Assembly (NCBI GenBank): GCA_009760855.2
Contig: WPIO01000156.1
Location: 1 to 57,500 of the forward strand
DNA: 57,500 nucleotides
Direction of reading: 5' to 3'
Source: Cristatella mucedo
Taxonomy: Eukaryota; Bryozoa; Phylactolaemata; Cristatellidae
In this document: piece by piece, positions 9,979 to 19,800 of the stretch
How positions within the stretch are numbered: the first letter of the stretch is position 1
Layout: each line of letters starts with the position of its first letter
Translations under genes and position numbers: made by a program
Notes under the pieces: generated by a model
What the model was told of the DNA's origin: nothing
What the model saw: the letters and a program-made list of their open reading frames with translations, nothing else
Databases searched by the model: none

Positions 9979-10194
9979 TCATTTAGCTCCTTGTCTCAGA
10001 CGCAAAAGAATTTCTTTGTCTAATTGGAAAAACCATCTTGCTATATAAGGTAATACTATTTTGTTTAAATAAAAATAAAAATTGCAACAAAAAATTTTAC
10101 TATAATATATAATGATTTTTAAAACAGACATTCTAGTGATGAATTTTTTTGCACTATACGATGTTTTTAATTTTGAAACGAGAGCTTTTTTCAT
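9979..10194 (-). CDS. Possible small leader gene upstream of the polymerase
   Basis: A 71-residue frame with a basic start and a hydrophobic, aromatic middle (IIIYYSKIFCCNFYFYL). Its TGA stop codon overlaps the polymerase ATG (ATGA). The overlap is the kind seen in compact viral genomes, but the peptide is otherwise unremarkable and may be chance in AT-rich DNA. Confidence 0.2.
   Translation of the reverse strand: MKKALVSKLKTSYSAKKFITRMSVLKIIIYYSKIFCCNFYFYLNKIVLPYIARWFFQLDKEILLRLRQGAK
10041..10048 (-). promoter_or_regulatory. Candidate TATA box for the polymerase gene
   Basis: TTATATAG on the minus strand, about 58 bases upstream of the ATG at 9982. The distance differs from the start-codon-adjacent boxes of the other genes and would fit an early-type promoter. 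Confidence 0.25.
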
Positions 10195-10222
10195 TTTACA
10201 ACGTTTATAGTTTTGAAACGAG
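10171..10222. repeat. Direct repeat near the viral element's edge
   Basis: TTTTGAAACGAG occurs at 10,171-10,182 and again at 10,211-10,222 (period 40), followed by further AACGAG words. Repeats of this sort are found in the terminal regions of Polintons. The matching left terminus is outside the window, so a terminal inverted repeat cannot be tested. Confidence 0.4.
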
Positions 10223-10309
10223 TTCGAGTGTCAACGAGAACGAGTTGAAAAAGTAAAAAAATATTGTAAAAGGGAAAAAGATGCGAGTTGATAAAATAAA
10301 AATGTCGTA

Positions 10310-10745
10310 CAGGGTAAAAAACATTCACCAGGGCGCCCGTGGCTTCTCGGCCGCGATGTATGCCCCGCCTGCGGCGGGTGGTTGAAGCCGTGACGCAAGC
10401 ATGTAGCCCACCACGGAGGCGCTCCAGTGTCTGGGGTGAGTCGGTCAGCCGCCAGCTCGTATATGTGCCCGCTAGGGAATAAAGACGAGAGAGTCTCGTT
10501 CACCGCTCGCGTTCGTCCGCTCGTGTCTTCGTGTCTCCGCGCGAGACACTCCACTAGCGCTGCTGCCGCCGGAGTTGCAGTAACGTGGCACTGGTCCCAG
10601 AGCTTCCTCCTGGCTCGATCGCTTAAGTTCCAGCACTCCCACCATTGACTGCTGCTCCTCTCTGGATCACTGCTCCAGGGCAAAGGAGCTTTTTCCCTGC
10701 TGGGCAGTTTTTGTTCGCGCTTAAAACTGAGCAAAGGCTAGCGCT
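10310..10745. other. GC-rich segment, possibly a piece of an LTR retroelement
   Basis: Composition changes sharply to GC-rich here. The stretch contains GGGAATAAAGACGAGAGAGTCTCGTTC (near 10,477), with a poly(A)-signal-like AATAAA and a small ACGAGA/TCTCGT hairpin, followed by GTAACGTGGCACTGG (near 10,580), which faintly resembles the end of an LTR and a primer-binding site. No second LTR or gag/pol is seen. The open frames here are not recognised. Confidence 0.2.
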
Positions 10746-10749
10746 GCAC

Positions 10750-11098
10750 TGCAGCGTGCTCCCAAAGCCCGTAGCTCACAGCCAGCAGGCGTCACGACGT
10801 CCCCTGACTTGACTACATTTAAAAAGAAACCGAAAGCGCATTTACTTATCGCAGCATTAAGTATTATTCATCCTCTGCGTTCTTATGCGTGCAGACACTG
10901 TGCATGCTGCCACTAACCGTATTTGCTCGCTGACCCTCTCTCTGCATGTCACATCCAACCATGTCACGCTTGTTGTCATTGAGCACGCTACCACTAGCCT
11001 GTTGATTGTACTTTCTTTGCAGTATACGTAAAGTGCCTAGAAAGAAATTGGGTACACTCTGAGGGTGTTATAGAAATTTATTATTATTATTAAGTCTC
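10750..11098 (+). mobile_element. LINE-B 3' end, plus strand
   Basis: Contains the LINE-B 3' untranslated words in forward sense (GCGTGCAGACACTGTGCATGCTGCCACTAACC), the short stem AAAGTGCCTAGAAAG...TCTGAGGGTGTTATA and a terminal (TTA)n tail at about 11,078-11,094. 5' truncated, non-coding. Confidence 0.75.
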
Positions 11099-12295
11099 CA
11101 ACCGTGCCAGTTCAGTAAATGGCGAGTAATGATGAGAGGAACGATACTGGATGCAAGGTTTCCGGGATGCATTCGGTTCACAGATTAACCCGCCCGTATA
11201 GCAACCGCTTCGTACCGCCTCCGTAGGCTCTAGAGACACTTAAGACAGCAGCGCATCCGTCCGCCGGTCAATATAACTTCCAAATAACTCTGAATCAAAA
11301 TATTCTCAAGAAATTAAAGTAAATCATATACAGCAAGCTGAATATATAAAATATATATGAATATATAAATATATTGAATGAATGAATTCATCAAAATCTT
11401 TGCACGAATAGGCTTTAGCCAAAATTTCAGTACCGGCGGAAGTTACATCACTATAAGGCTCGAGTGTTTCAATCTATCAACGTTTTCCAACTTTGATCTT
11501 GCCTTATGGGCGCTCCAAAAGACTGCATCTAACAATATTCACAGTTTACTATCATTATTTTCATAACTTTGGGTGGGCGCATTTTCTATTTCTTGTATGT
11601 TCAGGTCCGGTATAATGTACTTCAGCGAATCTCATGCTGGTAATAATAAGTCAGTCGTCGAGTCACTGCCTGTTTATTTAGGTTAAAATATGATGTAGTT
11701 TTATAATTTCTTTGTTTTCTTGAATCGCGCAATTTCTCAAACTTGTGATTTCATTTCCAACAAGTTTTCCATGGATAGGCAAAGCTTAAAAATTTGGGAT
11801 TTCGACCCATTTTGTCTGACATTCCCATAGGGCAATGCCCAAAAGTGGTCCACAAAATGTCAAGTTTTTAGAAAGTTACCTTTAAAAATTCGAACAAGTA
11901 AAAACCGCTGGTGACAGAAGCTTTTGCTCCGAGTTATCTAAACTCCATAAATTCTTTATATTTACAGTCTGCAACCTGTAGAAAAAACGCTTCTGTCAGA
12001 ATAACTGTAGAATTAACTTGCAAAACTCTTACGTAATTATATCCACTCTTCGGCTGCTTACTGTGGCACATCCTTTCCAGTAGTCCTAAGCTTCTATTTA
12101 CACGCTAGGCACTTTTTCTTTGTTGCATGATATAATAATAATAATAATAATAACATAAATTTGGGGAAAACGTTTATTCACCGTGATTTTAATAATAATT
12201 AAATGAAATAATAAATTAATAAATTTAATACATATTGAATGAAAAAACGACGCACGACGAACTTCTTCCTTAACCTTATAACTACAATACAGTAA
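11099..12295. other. Intergenic sequence, no gene seen
   Basis: Mixed composition, turning AT-rich after 11,280, with a short (ATA)n tract near 12,130. No coding signal, RNA gene or repeat family was recognised apart from simple AT repeats. Confidence 0.4.
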
Positions 12296-12299
12296 TTAT

Positions 12300-14340
12300 A
12301 GCTTCATCGGAGAACTCAATATCTTTGCAGGCACTTTACATTTGCTCTAAAGGAAGCATGATCGAATGGCTAGTGGCAGCATGCTCAAAGAACATAAAGC
12401 GTAACATAGTTAGATGTGTCAGGTACAAAGTCAGCATGCGAATACGGTTAGTGGTAGCATACAAAGTGTCGGCACACGTAGGCACACACAGGATCAATCA
12501 AAAATAACAACTAAATGCTGCGATAAATAGATGCATTTTTAGTGTCTTTAAATATGGTCAAGTCATGGGATGTCGTAACGCTAATAGGAAGTGAGTTTCA
12601 GGCTGTGTGAGCATACGAACTAAAGGCACGGTCTCCACAGGATTTGAGGTCTGTACGGGGTCTGGATAAACGATTAGATTCCAAAAAGCAAGTGGTACGA
12701 AGCTTAGCCTAGTGAGGACTAGATCTTATAGGCAGGCTGGAGCTAAGAATGAAGGGACCTCAAAGTGAGTGAACAAATCTTGAAGTCGATGCGATGCTTG
12801 ATGGGAGCCAGTGCAGGTCGGCGCGAAGTGGTGCGGTGTAGCAGCTGCGACGCTCATGACAGACGAGCCTAGCTGCAGAACTTTGCACCAGGTGTTAGCA
12901 CCTGATTGCACAGGCCGGTAGACCAGCAAGCAGTCAGTTACAGAAGTCAAGATGGGATGTCACAAATACATCTACCAATTCGAATGTGATATCCCTTTCT
13001 AAGCAAGCCCGAATTTTAGCAATGCTATGTAGCTGAAAGTAAGTAGAATTCGCTGTGGAGCTGATGTCGTCTATTGAAAGGTCACTTTGGAACGGGGCAC
13101 CGAGATTTTATGCAGACTCAACATGAGATAAGCATGTACGGGGGCGATTGTGAGCATTACACTTTTCAATTTTTTAATCACACTTGGTCTACCCGTTACC
13201 AGGAAGTTGATTGTATTATCCTTGATAATAATAAGAAAGTGGGCAGCTCTCTTCGTAAGTCCTCCATACACTACCGCATGCATACCAAGATTCGTATAAG
13301 CTTTCAGCTCGCCATGGAAAATGCTCATGCGTAGCACTCACTTCGTATTTGTAGAATTGCATACGGAGATACATTGCATTTTGGCCCCCCATACTCCATT
13401 CAAAGAGTATATCTATCTAAGCGAGTTAATTTCTCCACAGATAAAGCATCGCATCACTTTAATGACTCAAGGCATTCAGAGCTATATCTAAAAAATCTCG
13501 AATCTGTTCGAGGCCATGCGATTATTTCATCTGCTTTCAAAGCCAGGAGCTTTCTGCGACTGACATCGAAGCATCTTCTGACCCGACGATATTATAATAA
13601 AGCTAAATAATCGCCCGTTTTCTTACGCAATTGGCGGGAGAGAGTTGATTGCGCTTTGTATGCATATCCATGGATACGAATAGCGGGAAGAGATCACCAG
13701 TGACCTGCTTGAATGTAGACATTGAGGTGCAGCCAGGAACCGAGGGACAGAATTGTAGAGGGAGGCTGCCATCGCAGGAATGGACTCCCTGATCTTGTCG
13801 ATCTGCTGCACAAAGAATCGAGAGAAGCGATCGGCTAGATAATCACAGGGATAATCAGGTAAGGAGCTAACGTGGGAGCAGTTGAGGAGATGATTAATCG
13901 TTGAAATCAGATTTTGTGGATTGTGCATCTGTGACTTAACAATGTCTTCATAGAAGCTAGACTTTGCCTTCGCTAAGATCGATTGGTACGACCTACAGTA
14001 GTCTTCATATGCCTGTCGATAGACAGTCAGTTCTGATTTTTTATATGCTTTTTCATGCTTGCGCTTATTAGTAGACCTAGCTAGTTTAATGTCTGTCGTA
14101 AACCATAGGTCGTCTGGGCGAGGGCGTACAGTGCGCTTAGTTAGAGGTGCAAACTCGTCGAGCGTGTCAGCTAGTATCGTGTTGTAGCTATCTAACAATG
14201 AAGCCAGATTGGAAGGAGGCTGAGCAGCAGAGACGAGGCAGATATTCTCTCACGGACAGCATCGATGTCAAGGGTCATGAAGCTTCGCGATTCACATGTG
14301 ATTTTATAGGAGGAGGAGGGAGCACTTTGTAGACTGAATG
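12300..14340 (-). mobile_element. LINE-B copy with linker, thumb and 3' end; RT core missing
   Basis: Read on the minus strand from 14,340 down. A 191-residue frame (13,623-14,198) matches the region between endonuclease and reverse transcriptase of CR1/L2-type LINEs (LDEFAPLTKRTVRPRPD, then a basic helical linker). Then 13,345-13,620 is unrelated or unrecognisable sequence where the RT core should be. The RT thumb follows (TGRPSVIKKLKS, 13,071-13,337), then the 'VYRPVQSGANTWCKVLQL' segment (12,726-12,950) and the 3' untranslated region to about 12,300. Stops and frameshifts are frequent; it is a dead copy with an internal replacement. Confidence 0.75.
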
Positions 14341-14357
14341 CGATCTGCATGTGGTCA

Positions 14358-15450
14358 GATAATAATAATAATAACGCATTTGATAAAGCGCCCTCAGAGA
14401 AATCAAGCTCTTTCTAGGCGCTTTGCATTTGCTGAAAAGGGAACTGTATCGTTTCCGTATACGATGCTAGCAAGAACTTTGGTTTTCGGAAGAATTCTGC
14501 GACGAACACGAACGCACATGAGAGTGCTCTATGCCGGGAGGCGAGAATGATAAGCCGGATTTGATAATCATTGGGGATGGTAAAGAGCAGTTGTATGAGA
14601 AAGTTTGGTACAGTGTGTGACCCTTGACGTGATTACGGCCATGGGCATGAGCCACACGAGACAAGGAGTCATTCAATGTACGAAATTCTGTGCTGAAACG
14701 TCAGGTAAGTTTCAAAGCAAACGTTGAATTTACCAATAACGAGTAATGATCGACTTCTTGCACACAGAACCTGAATGAAATCGGAGAAATCTCAGATAAA
14801 GGAGGATTTGGTACCCGGTGAGCGATAGACTACTGCCACCTTCGGTAGCTTGTTTTCGGGTGAAATCGAGACAATATATGAATCGCAGAATTAGAAGAAT
14901 TGAAGTAGGGTCTGGAGAAGTAATCCTCTCATACTGGGAGACAAGTTTTGAAGTGAATTTGCTAGTGAAAGGCTTGTATGCTGGCATTGAAGATGTTGCG
15001 AAGAATTGAGTTCTGTACATGTGTTACTGAGAGAGTAAAAGAGTCTAATGGAGTTTGCTGTTATTTTAAGCGTAGATTACGTTATCGCATCTATCTTGCT
15101 GACGAGGATGGTAGAGAGGAGTGGTCTGCTAGATCGCCATACGGATCGCTAGGTAAGGGGCTTACATGATAGTGTCTACCTGGTGCTTAACTGGTAATGG
15201 TTAGGAAGCTCATCGATTGTATCTAAATTAGGAGGCGTGGTTAGGCAAAGTGGGTCTTCAGCCTCGCACTCGGCATCACAAGTAGCGTGAAGACATGAAG
15301 CGATTGCAGGCGATTGCATATTTACAGATATTAGGACAGTTCTGTGTGTCTCTGCAATCAGCCTAGTTGCCGCCGACCTATTGCAACAATGAGCTCCAGC
15401 GGTTACGGTCAACAAGACCGAATAGCAGTTGACTGGCTGGGCCAACTGGT
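14358..15450 (-). mobile_element. LINE-B copy: 3' tail joined to the endonuclease region
   Basis: A (TAA)n tail and the LINE-B 3' stem lie at 14,358-14,430. Immediately upstream in minus-strand sense, pieces of an apurinic-endonuclease-like domain appear in changing frames (HVKGHTL near 14,600, matching the GHTLDL block of LINE endonucleases; 'VVYRSP'-like sequence near 14,800). The RT is absent, so an internal deletion joined tail to 5' part. The N-terminal limit near 15,450 is uncertain. Confidence 0.6.
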
Positions 15451-15514
15451 CTGACCGCAGTCGGTGGGAGCAGCGCTACCTCAACTCCTCAGCGCTACCT
15501 CAACTCTAGAATAA

Positions 15515-15900
15515 CGTTGTTAGGGGTGACATGCTCAGGGTCAGCATGCAAATGTAGTTAGTGGCGGCATGCAGTGTCAGCACGCATAAGCACATAAACG
15601 AAGAATCACAGAGACCCCCTAAACGCTCTGATAAATAAATGCGTTCGTAAGCTCTTTTTAAATGTGATCAAGTCAGGGTATGTCGTGACGCAAGTCGGGA
15701 TGAGTTCCAGGCTTTGGGAGCCACGACCTATAGGTATGGTCTCCAAAGGATTTGAGGTTTGTACGAGGTATTAGTAAACAGTAAGATTCCGAAAAGCGGT
15801 TGGTACGATGCTTGAACTGGTGGGGGAGTAGATCAGATAGGTAGGCTGGAGCCAAAAAATGAAGGGAGCTAAAAGTGAGCGACAAAAAATTGAAGTCGAT
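15515..15900 (-). mobile_element. LINE-B 3' fragment
   Basis: The LINE-B 3' untranslated words (GGTCAGCATGCAAATGTAGTTAGTGGC) are followed in minus sense by the last about 70 codons of the ORF2 (LAPAYLSDLLPHQFKHRTN, 15,673-15,885). The C-terminal block 'IPRTNLKSFGDHTYRSWLP' matches the copy at 17,923-18,561. No tail or target duplication is clear. Confidence 0.75.
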
Positions 15901-15904
15901 TTTT

Positions 15905-17190
15905 TTAATTAATTATGGATTACTAAAAAACTATCTCAATTCTTTGGATCAAAATCTAATGATAACTTAAACACGGGATGCAACCTAATTATTAAATAGA
16001 TGAACGGAGGAAATAGTTGACTTAAATTAAAATTTGATCATGCCAAAGAACGTTGCTTACTAAATACTTAAAAAAATTACTCAGCTCCGACAAGTATTCT
16101 GGAGAGAGAAAATTTATTGGTTCTAAGACCAATGGTAACTAACAGATTTGCTAATAACCAAACAAAAACACTTCAAAATACTAAGTGAGATACAGTAGCC
16201 TTTGACTCTAAAGGTAATCCTTAAAGATACTCAACATTCAATTGCGTTTCCCTTTGCAGCAAATGTAAAGCGCCTAGAAAGAGATTGAGTTTAATGAGGG
16301 CGCTTTATCAAGTGCATTACAATTTTTATTATTAATCCAGCTGGTTTTTGTAAACCATTGCCAGCGCTCTGACCATTAATGATTAGAATCACAATTAGAT
16401 AAATAATTTTAGTATGATATCTATTCTTCGAAGATGTGTATTAAGTGATAGACTTTGCTTGTAATTAAAGGGATTAGCGTCTTTTAATTTAGCATTGCAA
16501 GTTAATCAGAGGGTGTGTAGATACATAATTAATGACATTTCAGCAGATAAATTCATTCCATTTAGAGATTACACTTTTTATATTGTAAATAAACAGGTTT
16601 CTAAGATATCAAAACGGAGATAGGAGGACAAGCTATATTAAAAGTATTAGTTATACGTTTTTTTAAGCCGAACATGAATGACAACCTAATAAAAAACTTG
16701 GGTGATTTAGTTGATGAAGGAGATGCGGTTAAAAAACGCGAATGCATGCCCTTTTGGTTACAAAGCTATCTAGAAAAACTAATTCAGATACCGGTCTAGA
16801 CATAAATAGTAATAGAATAATTTATCATGTACATTCAGTAAATGCTTCAGATGCTGCTACTAAAGATTATACAGATACACAACTAGTATTAGTTTGAGGA
16901 ACTTTAAAAGTGACTTGACCATTATTGGGAACTTGACTGAAATAAATGATCCAAGAAGTATTTATGATGTTCCTAATTTAGGTATTACGAATAAAAATTT
17001 CTTGAAAAAGACGGAAGGGAATATAAACAAAAATTTGAATGCGAAAGAGTTAGTCAATCAAGGTAACTAATGGTGCGGGAGATCGAAACGACGTAGATAG
17101 GTTAACTTACTTGAAAATTCTAGGGACAATAGGTAGCGCGTTTAGTAATACGGAGTCTAGAGTGAAATATCAAGGAAATCTAGTTTTTAA
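15905..17190 (+). pseudogene. Second decayed copy of the viral fibre region
   Basis: This AT-rich island repeats motifs of the fibre genes at 1.3-4.1 kb: 'INYGLLKN' near 15,915 (copy A has VINYGLLKS), 'MNDNLIKNLGDLVDEGDAVKK' at 16,673, 'LDINSNRIIYHVHSVNASDAATKDYTDTQL' near 16,797-16,890, and 'NGAGDRNDVDRLTYLK' near 17,070. All are on the plus strand but in different frames with many stops. It is a separate, more decayed fragment of the same kind of Polinton-like element, cut off at 15,905 by LINE-B and at about 17,190 by an RLE LINE piece. Confidence 0.65.
16250..16335 (+). mobile_element. LINE-B tail fragment inside the second fibre copy
   Basis: TTTGCAGCAAATGTAAAGCGCCTAGAAAG...GAGGGCGCTTTATCAAG followed by a TTATTATTAA tail: the last about 85 bases of LINE-B in forward sense. 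Confidence 0.8.
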
Positions 17191-17194
17191 TTTT

Positions 17195-17370
17195 GTAAAC
17201 ATTTTAATACAAAGACGAATAAGATTAGACCGCCCAGAACCAGGTTGTGTCGCGCCGTGATTGCACGCAAGCATTGTCCGGCAATGGCCCAGCAAGTGGC
17301 GGCAAACGGTCTCTGCCTTCGTGCGGCATAAAAAGCAGCTGGTAACCGTGCCGGGGCATGACGAACTCAA
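17195..17370 (-). mobile_element. RLE (R2/NeSL-type) LINE fragment with the CCHC zinc knuckle
   Basis: On the minus strand a short frame reads CFLCRTKAETVCRHLLGHC and then ACNHGATQPGSGRSNLI. The C-x2-C-x8-H-x4-C spacing is the zinc knuckle that precedes the restriction-like endonuclease in R2/NeSL-type LINEs. The same block, including the QPGSG/QSGSG stretch, recurs at about 22,010-22,110 (plus strand) and 52,150-52,260 (minus strand). Confidence 0.65.
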
Positions 17371-17564
17371 ATATATATTTATCTATATTTAATAAAATAT
17401 TAAATACTCATACACAAGTTAGCCAGCGGTGCCTTGCCCTGTCAGGGTAGTAGGTGTTAGACACGCCTTCCAGTTAACGAACAGGGACCACCCGGCTTTC
17501 AAGCAGGTAATGAGACGCATCCGGAGTCGGAGACGCAGTGCTGCGGCAATACCGCTGTCTCTGT
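17371..17564. other. Non-coding sequence, perhaps RLE LINE 3' region
   Basis: An AT-rich stretch followed by 17,420-17,565. That part contains, in minus sense, GACAGGGCAAGGCACCGCTGGCTA, which resembles GACAGGGAACCACCGGCTAT at about 23,058. This could be the 3' untranslated end of the RLE LINE, but the match is short. Confidence 0.25.
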
Positions 17565-18835
17565 AATAATAATAATAATAATAATAATTACTCTCGATAA
17601 AGCACCCTCAGAGAACTCAATCTCTTTCGAAACTCAATCGCTTTACATTTTCTGCAAAGGAAAACGCGATTGAATGGTGAGTAATATCATGCTTGATAAA
17701 CAACACAAATGACATGGTTAGGGGTGACGTTCACAGGGTCAGCATGCAAGTGTGGTTAGTGGCAGCATGCACAGTGTCAGCACGCATAAGCAAATGAAGG
17801 ACGAATCACAGGGACCCACTGTATGCTGTCCTGAATAGGTGTGTTTTTAAGTTCTTTTTAAATGTGGCCAAGTCAGGAGATGTTCTGATGCAACTCGGAA
17901 GTGAGTTCCATTGTTTGGGAACCTACGAGCTAAATACACGGCCTCCAAAGAATTTGAGGTTTGTACGAGGTATTTTTAGACTGTAAGATTCCGAAAAGCC
18001 GGGGGTACTGTGCTTAGCTTGGTGGGGGAGTAGATCTGAGAGATAGGCTGGAGCCAAATAATGAAGTGACCTACAAGTGAACAACAAAACCTTGAAGTCA
18101 ATCCGTTGCTTGACTAGTAGCCTGTGCAGGTCGGCGAGAAGTGGTGCGGTGTGGCCACTGCGACACTCACGACAGACAAGCCTAGCCGTGGAGTTTTGTA
18201 CCAGCTGCAATCGCCTGACTGCACATGCCGGTAGGCCAGCAAGCAGTGAGTTACAGAAGTCAAGTCGGGATGTCACAAATGCATGGACCAACTTAGACGT
18301 GCTTTCTTTATCTAAACAAGCCCGAATTTTAGCAACGTTATGTAGCTGAAAGTAGGCAGACTTGATTGTGGAGCTGATGTGGTCGTCTAACGAGAGGTCC
18401 TTTTGGAACATGACACCTAGATTTCGAGCTGATTCAACAGGAGATATGCTGGCAGAGCCAATTTTAAGCGTCAGCCTTTCCAATTTCTGAATTACACTGG
18501 GCTTACCCATAAGTAGTAGGTAAGTTTTATCATGGTTTAGTTTTAGAAAATTTGCTGCCATCCACGTGCGGATGTCATGAATACATGCAGCAAGTGAGTT
18601 GAGAGAATTTGAGGTGCTCGAAGGCTGGGAGGGATCAAAGCAAAGTTACAGCTGAGTGTCGTCCGCATATAAGTGAAGCCTAGATTGAGCATGGCAATCA
18701 CATCAGCAAGAGGGAGAGTATAAACTGAATCGGACCTAGCACGGAGCCCTGAGGTACCACAAATTTCGGAGGTACTTTGGATGATCTTTGTCCATTCACG
18801 TCAATACTCTGGGGTCACCTACTGAGATAGGTTCG
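17565..18835 (-). mobile_element. LINE-B copy with RT thumb and C-terminus
   Basis: The (ATA)n tail and the 3' stem lie at 17,565-17,640, then the typical 3' untranslated region, then ORF2. Upstream, near 18,570-18,780, are traces of the RT palm in broken frames (GTACCTCAGGGC in reverse, equal to VPQG). It ends against an RLE LINE fragment at about 18,838. Confidence 0.85.
17923..18561 (-). pseudogene. Reverse transcriptase C-terminal part of LINE-B
   Basis: The longest LINE-B frame, 212 residues. It starts within the RT thumb (ANFLKLNHDKTYLLLMGKPS), passes the 'ARNLGVMFQKDLSLDDHIS' and 'SRLDFCNSLLAGLPACAVRRLQ' blocks that are hallmarks of CR1/L2/Jockey-group LINEs, and ends in the C-terminal 'LAPAYLSDLLPHQ' and 'IPRTNLKFFGGR' region. 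The catalytic palm is not included. It would act in target-primed reverse transcription, but this copy lacks the endonuclease and active site and is dead. Confidence 0.85.
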
Positions 18836-18837
18836 TG

Positions 18838-19140
18838 CGTGGAAAGCCAAAGTCCGCCAGGCAGACTTAATTGTTTGGCCACCATCTGCCGAGAGCCCAG
18901 ACTGCGAAGGGCTTCGCCACCGCCCACTGGTGGCAAGCCACCAGGAAGGACAGGGCATTGGCCGCATGCTCATCGGCCTTGTTCCAGGCTGCCACTACCA
19001 GGGCATCTTCGCTCCCGTCCGATGGTAGCGTCGCATCAAGGATTATCGTAATGCAGCCGTTGTCTATATCCTGATTCGGCTTGAGAGCCGGACTACCGGC
19101 TGGCGGGAGCGCACGGCCTGCCGACATGCAGGTGAGAGCG
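18838..19140 (-). mobile_element. RLE LINE fragment: C-terminal endonuclease domain
   Basis: The minus-strand frame (18,867-19,127) contains ILDATLPSDGSEDALVVAA.NKADEHAA...VWALGRWWPNN. This corresponds to the restriction-like endonuclease core of NeSL/R2-type LINEs (consensus DVTxPFEGxxxAL...A..K..KY...VGALGSWDPxN). The copy at 22,255-22,445 on the plus strand is homologous (PFDGSEDALVM.ARNKTD). The PD...K arrangement is partly kept. Confidence 0.65.
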
Positions 19141-19717
19141 ATAACCGGAAGAGCTCTGATTAGGCCCGGCTTAGGCGGCGAGTCTTGCTTAATATCTGTT
19201 CCCTACCTACTGTAGTCTTACTTTGATCTCAAGTCTTCGATTACACGACGTGTGCGTTACTAATACTGTGCTCCTCCCAATTGAGCTGCAGAGATTGCTG
19301 CAGCTGTTTCACCACTGCACGAGGCTTGCAACCTTAGCTTAGAATATTTCTACTTGCATGCTTTAGCCGAATGCCAGTTTACTGCCCAAATGCATGCATA
19401 TGTTTTAACTACACATTTTTTCAAACTTATATCTCTCTCTGCTATTGGCCACCTGAGCTCCTACCCCCACCGAGAGCGAGCTGAGTGAGATTCGAGAGAT
19501 TCGAGCAAGTGGGGGACAACTCCCACGAGAGGTTCGCTGCAGCGATGCATGACACCCCTGACGCACATTTGGTTGGTGGTTTTACAAGTTTCAAGTAAAG
19601 TAGTAATTCTAAGGTCATCTGGAATTCGACTGATTGATGATAGTTTTTGCTTTGAGCAGGTAGGGGACTAATATGCAACCTGATGTTAATACCAATCGTT
19701 TGATAGTACATCGGAAA
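19141..19717. other. No gene seen
   Basis: Mixed-composition sequence between an RLE LINE piece and a LINE-B tail. The open frames are short and carry no recognisable motif. Confidence 0.35.
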
Positions 19718-19800
19718 CAGCATCTGTAAAGTGCCTTGAAAGAGATTCAGTTCTCTAAGGGGCTATAAAAACGTTATTATTATAATTATTTTTATATAGG
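19718..19800 (+). mobile_element. LINE-B tail fragment
   Basis: CATCTGTAAAGTGCCTTGAAAGAGATTCAGTTCTCTAAGGGGCTATAAAAACG followed by TTATTATTATAATT: the LINE-B/SINE-type 3' end in forward sense. Confidence 0.65.

Larger units (their letters stand above)
5705..9982 (-). pseudogene. polB: Protein-primed family B DNA polymerase (PolB), inactivated
   Basis: This is the replicative polymerase of the element. About 1,240 residues remain once the two LINE insertions are set aside, a normal length for Polinton PolB. In order: an N-terminal domain (9,982-9,266), a zinc-finger-like CHRC...H...C region with exonuclease motif I YADFE (near 8,790), a DHCHL...YRGAAH segment (near 8,430), a 'DYHDLYLITDVLLLAD' block (near 7,910), polymerase motif A DATSLYPTAM (7,594-7,623), motif B KLILNAFYGK (near 7,120), motif C YTDTDSL (near 6,440), and the C-terminal 'GKFKDE' and 'SKHELF' blocks. 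The key acidic and lysine residues are still visible. Breaks: TGA at 9833, a frameshift at an A9 run near 9,263, TAA at 8519, a frameshift near 8,310, TAG at 8083, TAG at 7792, TAA at 6458, TGA at 5807, and LINE insertions at 5,832-6,020 and 6,674-7,044. It cannot be functional. Confidence 0.9.
1..10260. mobile_element. Decayed Polinton/Maverick-like (adintovirus-like) virus element, one end only
   Basis: The first 10.2 kb is clearly more AT-rich than the rest and is densely packed with genes on both strands. It carries a protein-primed type B DNA polymerase with its own N-terminal zinc-finger region, a short pX-like membrane-active protein, fibre-like genes and an HNH/AP2-type endonuclease tail. 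This combination is known from Polintons/Mavericks and the related adintoviruses of animals. Major capsid protein, penton, packaging ATPase, maturation protease and integrase are not seen and would be expected to the left of the window. The right edge lies near 10,250-10,310, where the sequence turns GC-rich. No terminal inverted repeat can be proved because the other end is missing. Almost every long gene is broken, so the element is an old endogenous copy. Confidence 0.85.

Noticed and set aside
9714-9986. A plus-strand gene of 90 residues near the polymerase start
   Set aside because: It is the complement of the polymerase N-terminus, which is open on the minus strand apart from one TGA.
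18788-19074. Plus-strand frames opposite the RLE LINE endonuclease fragment
   Set aside because: Shadow frames; the minus strand carries the recognisable endonuclease motif.
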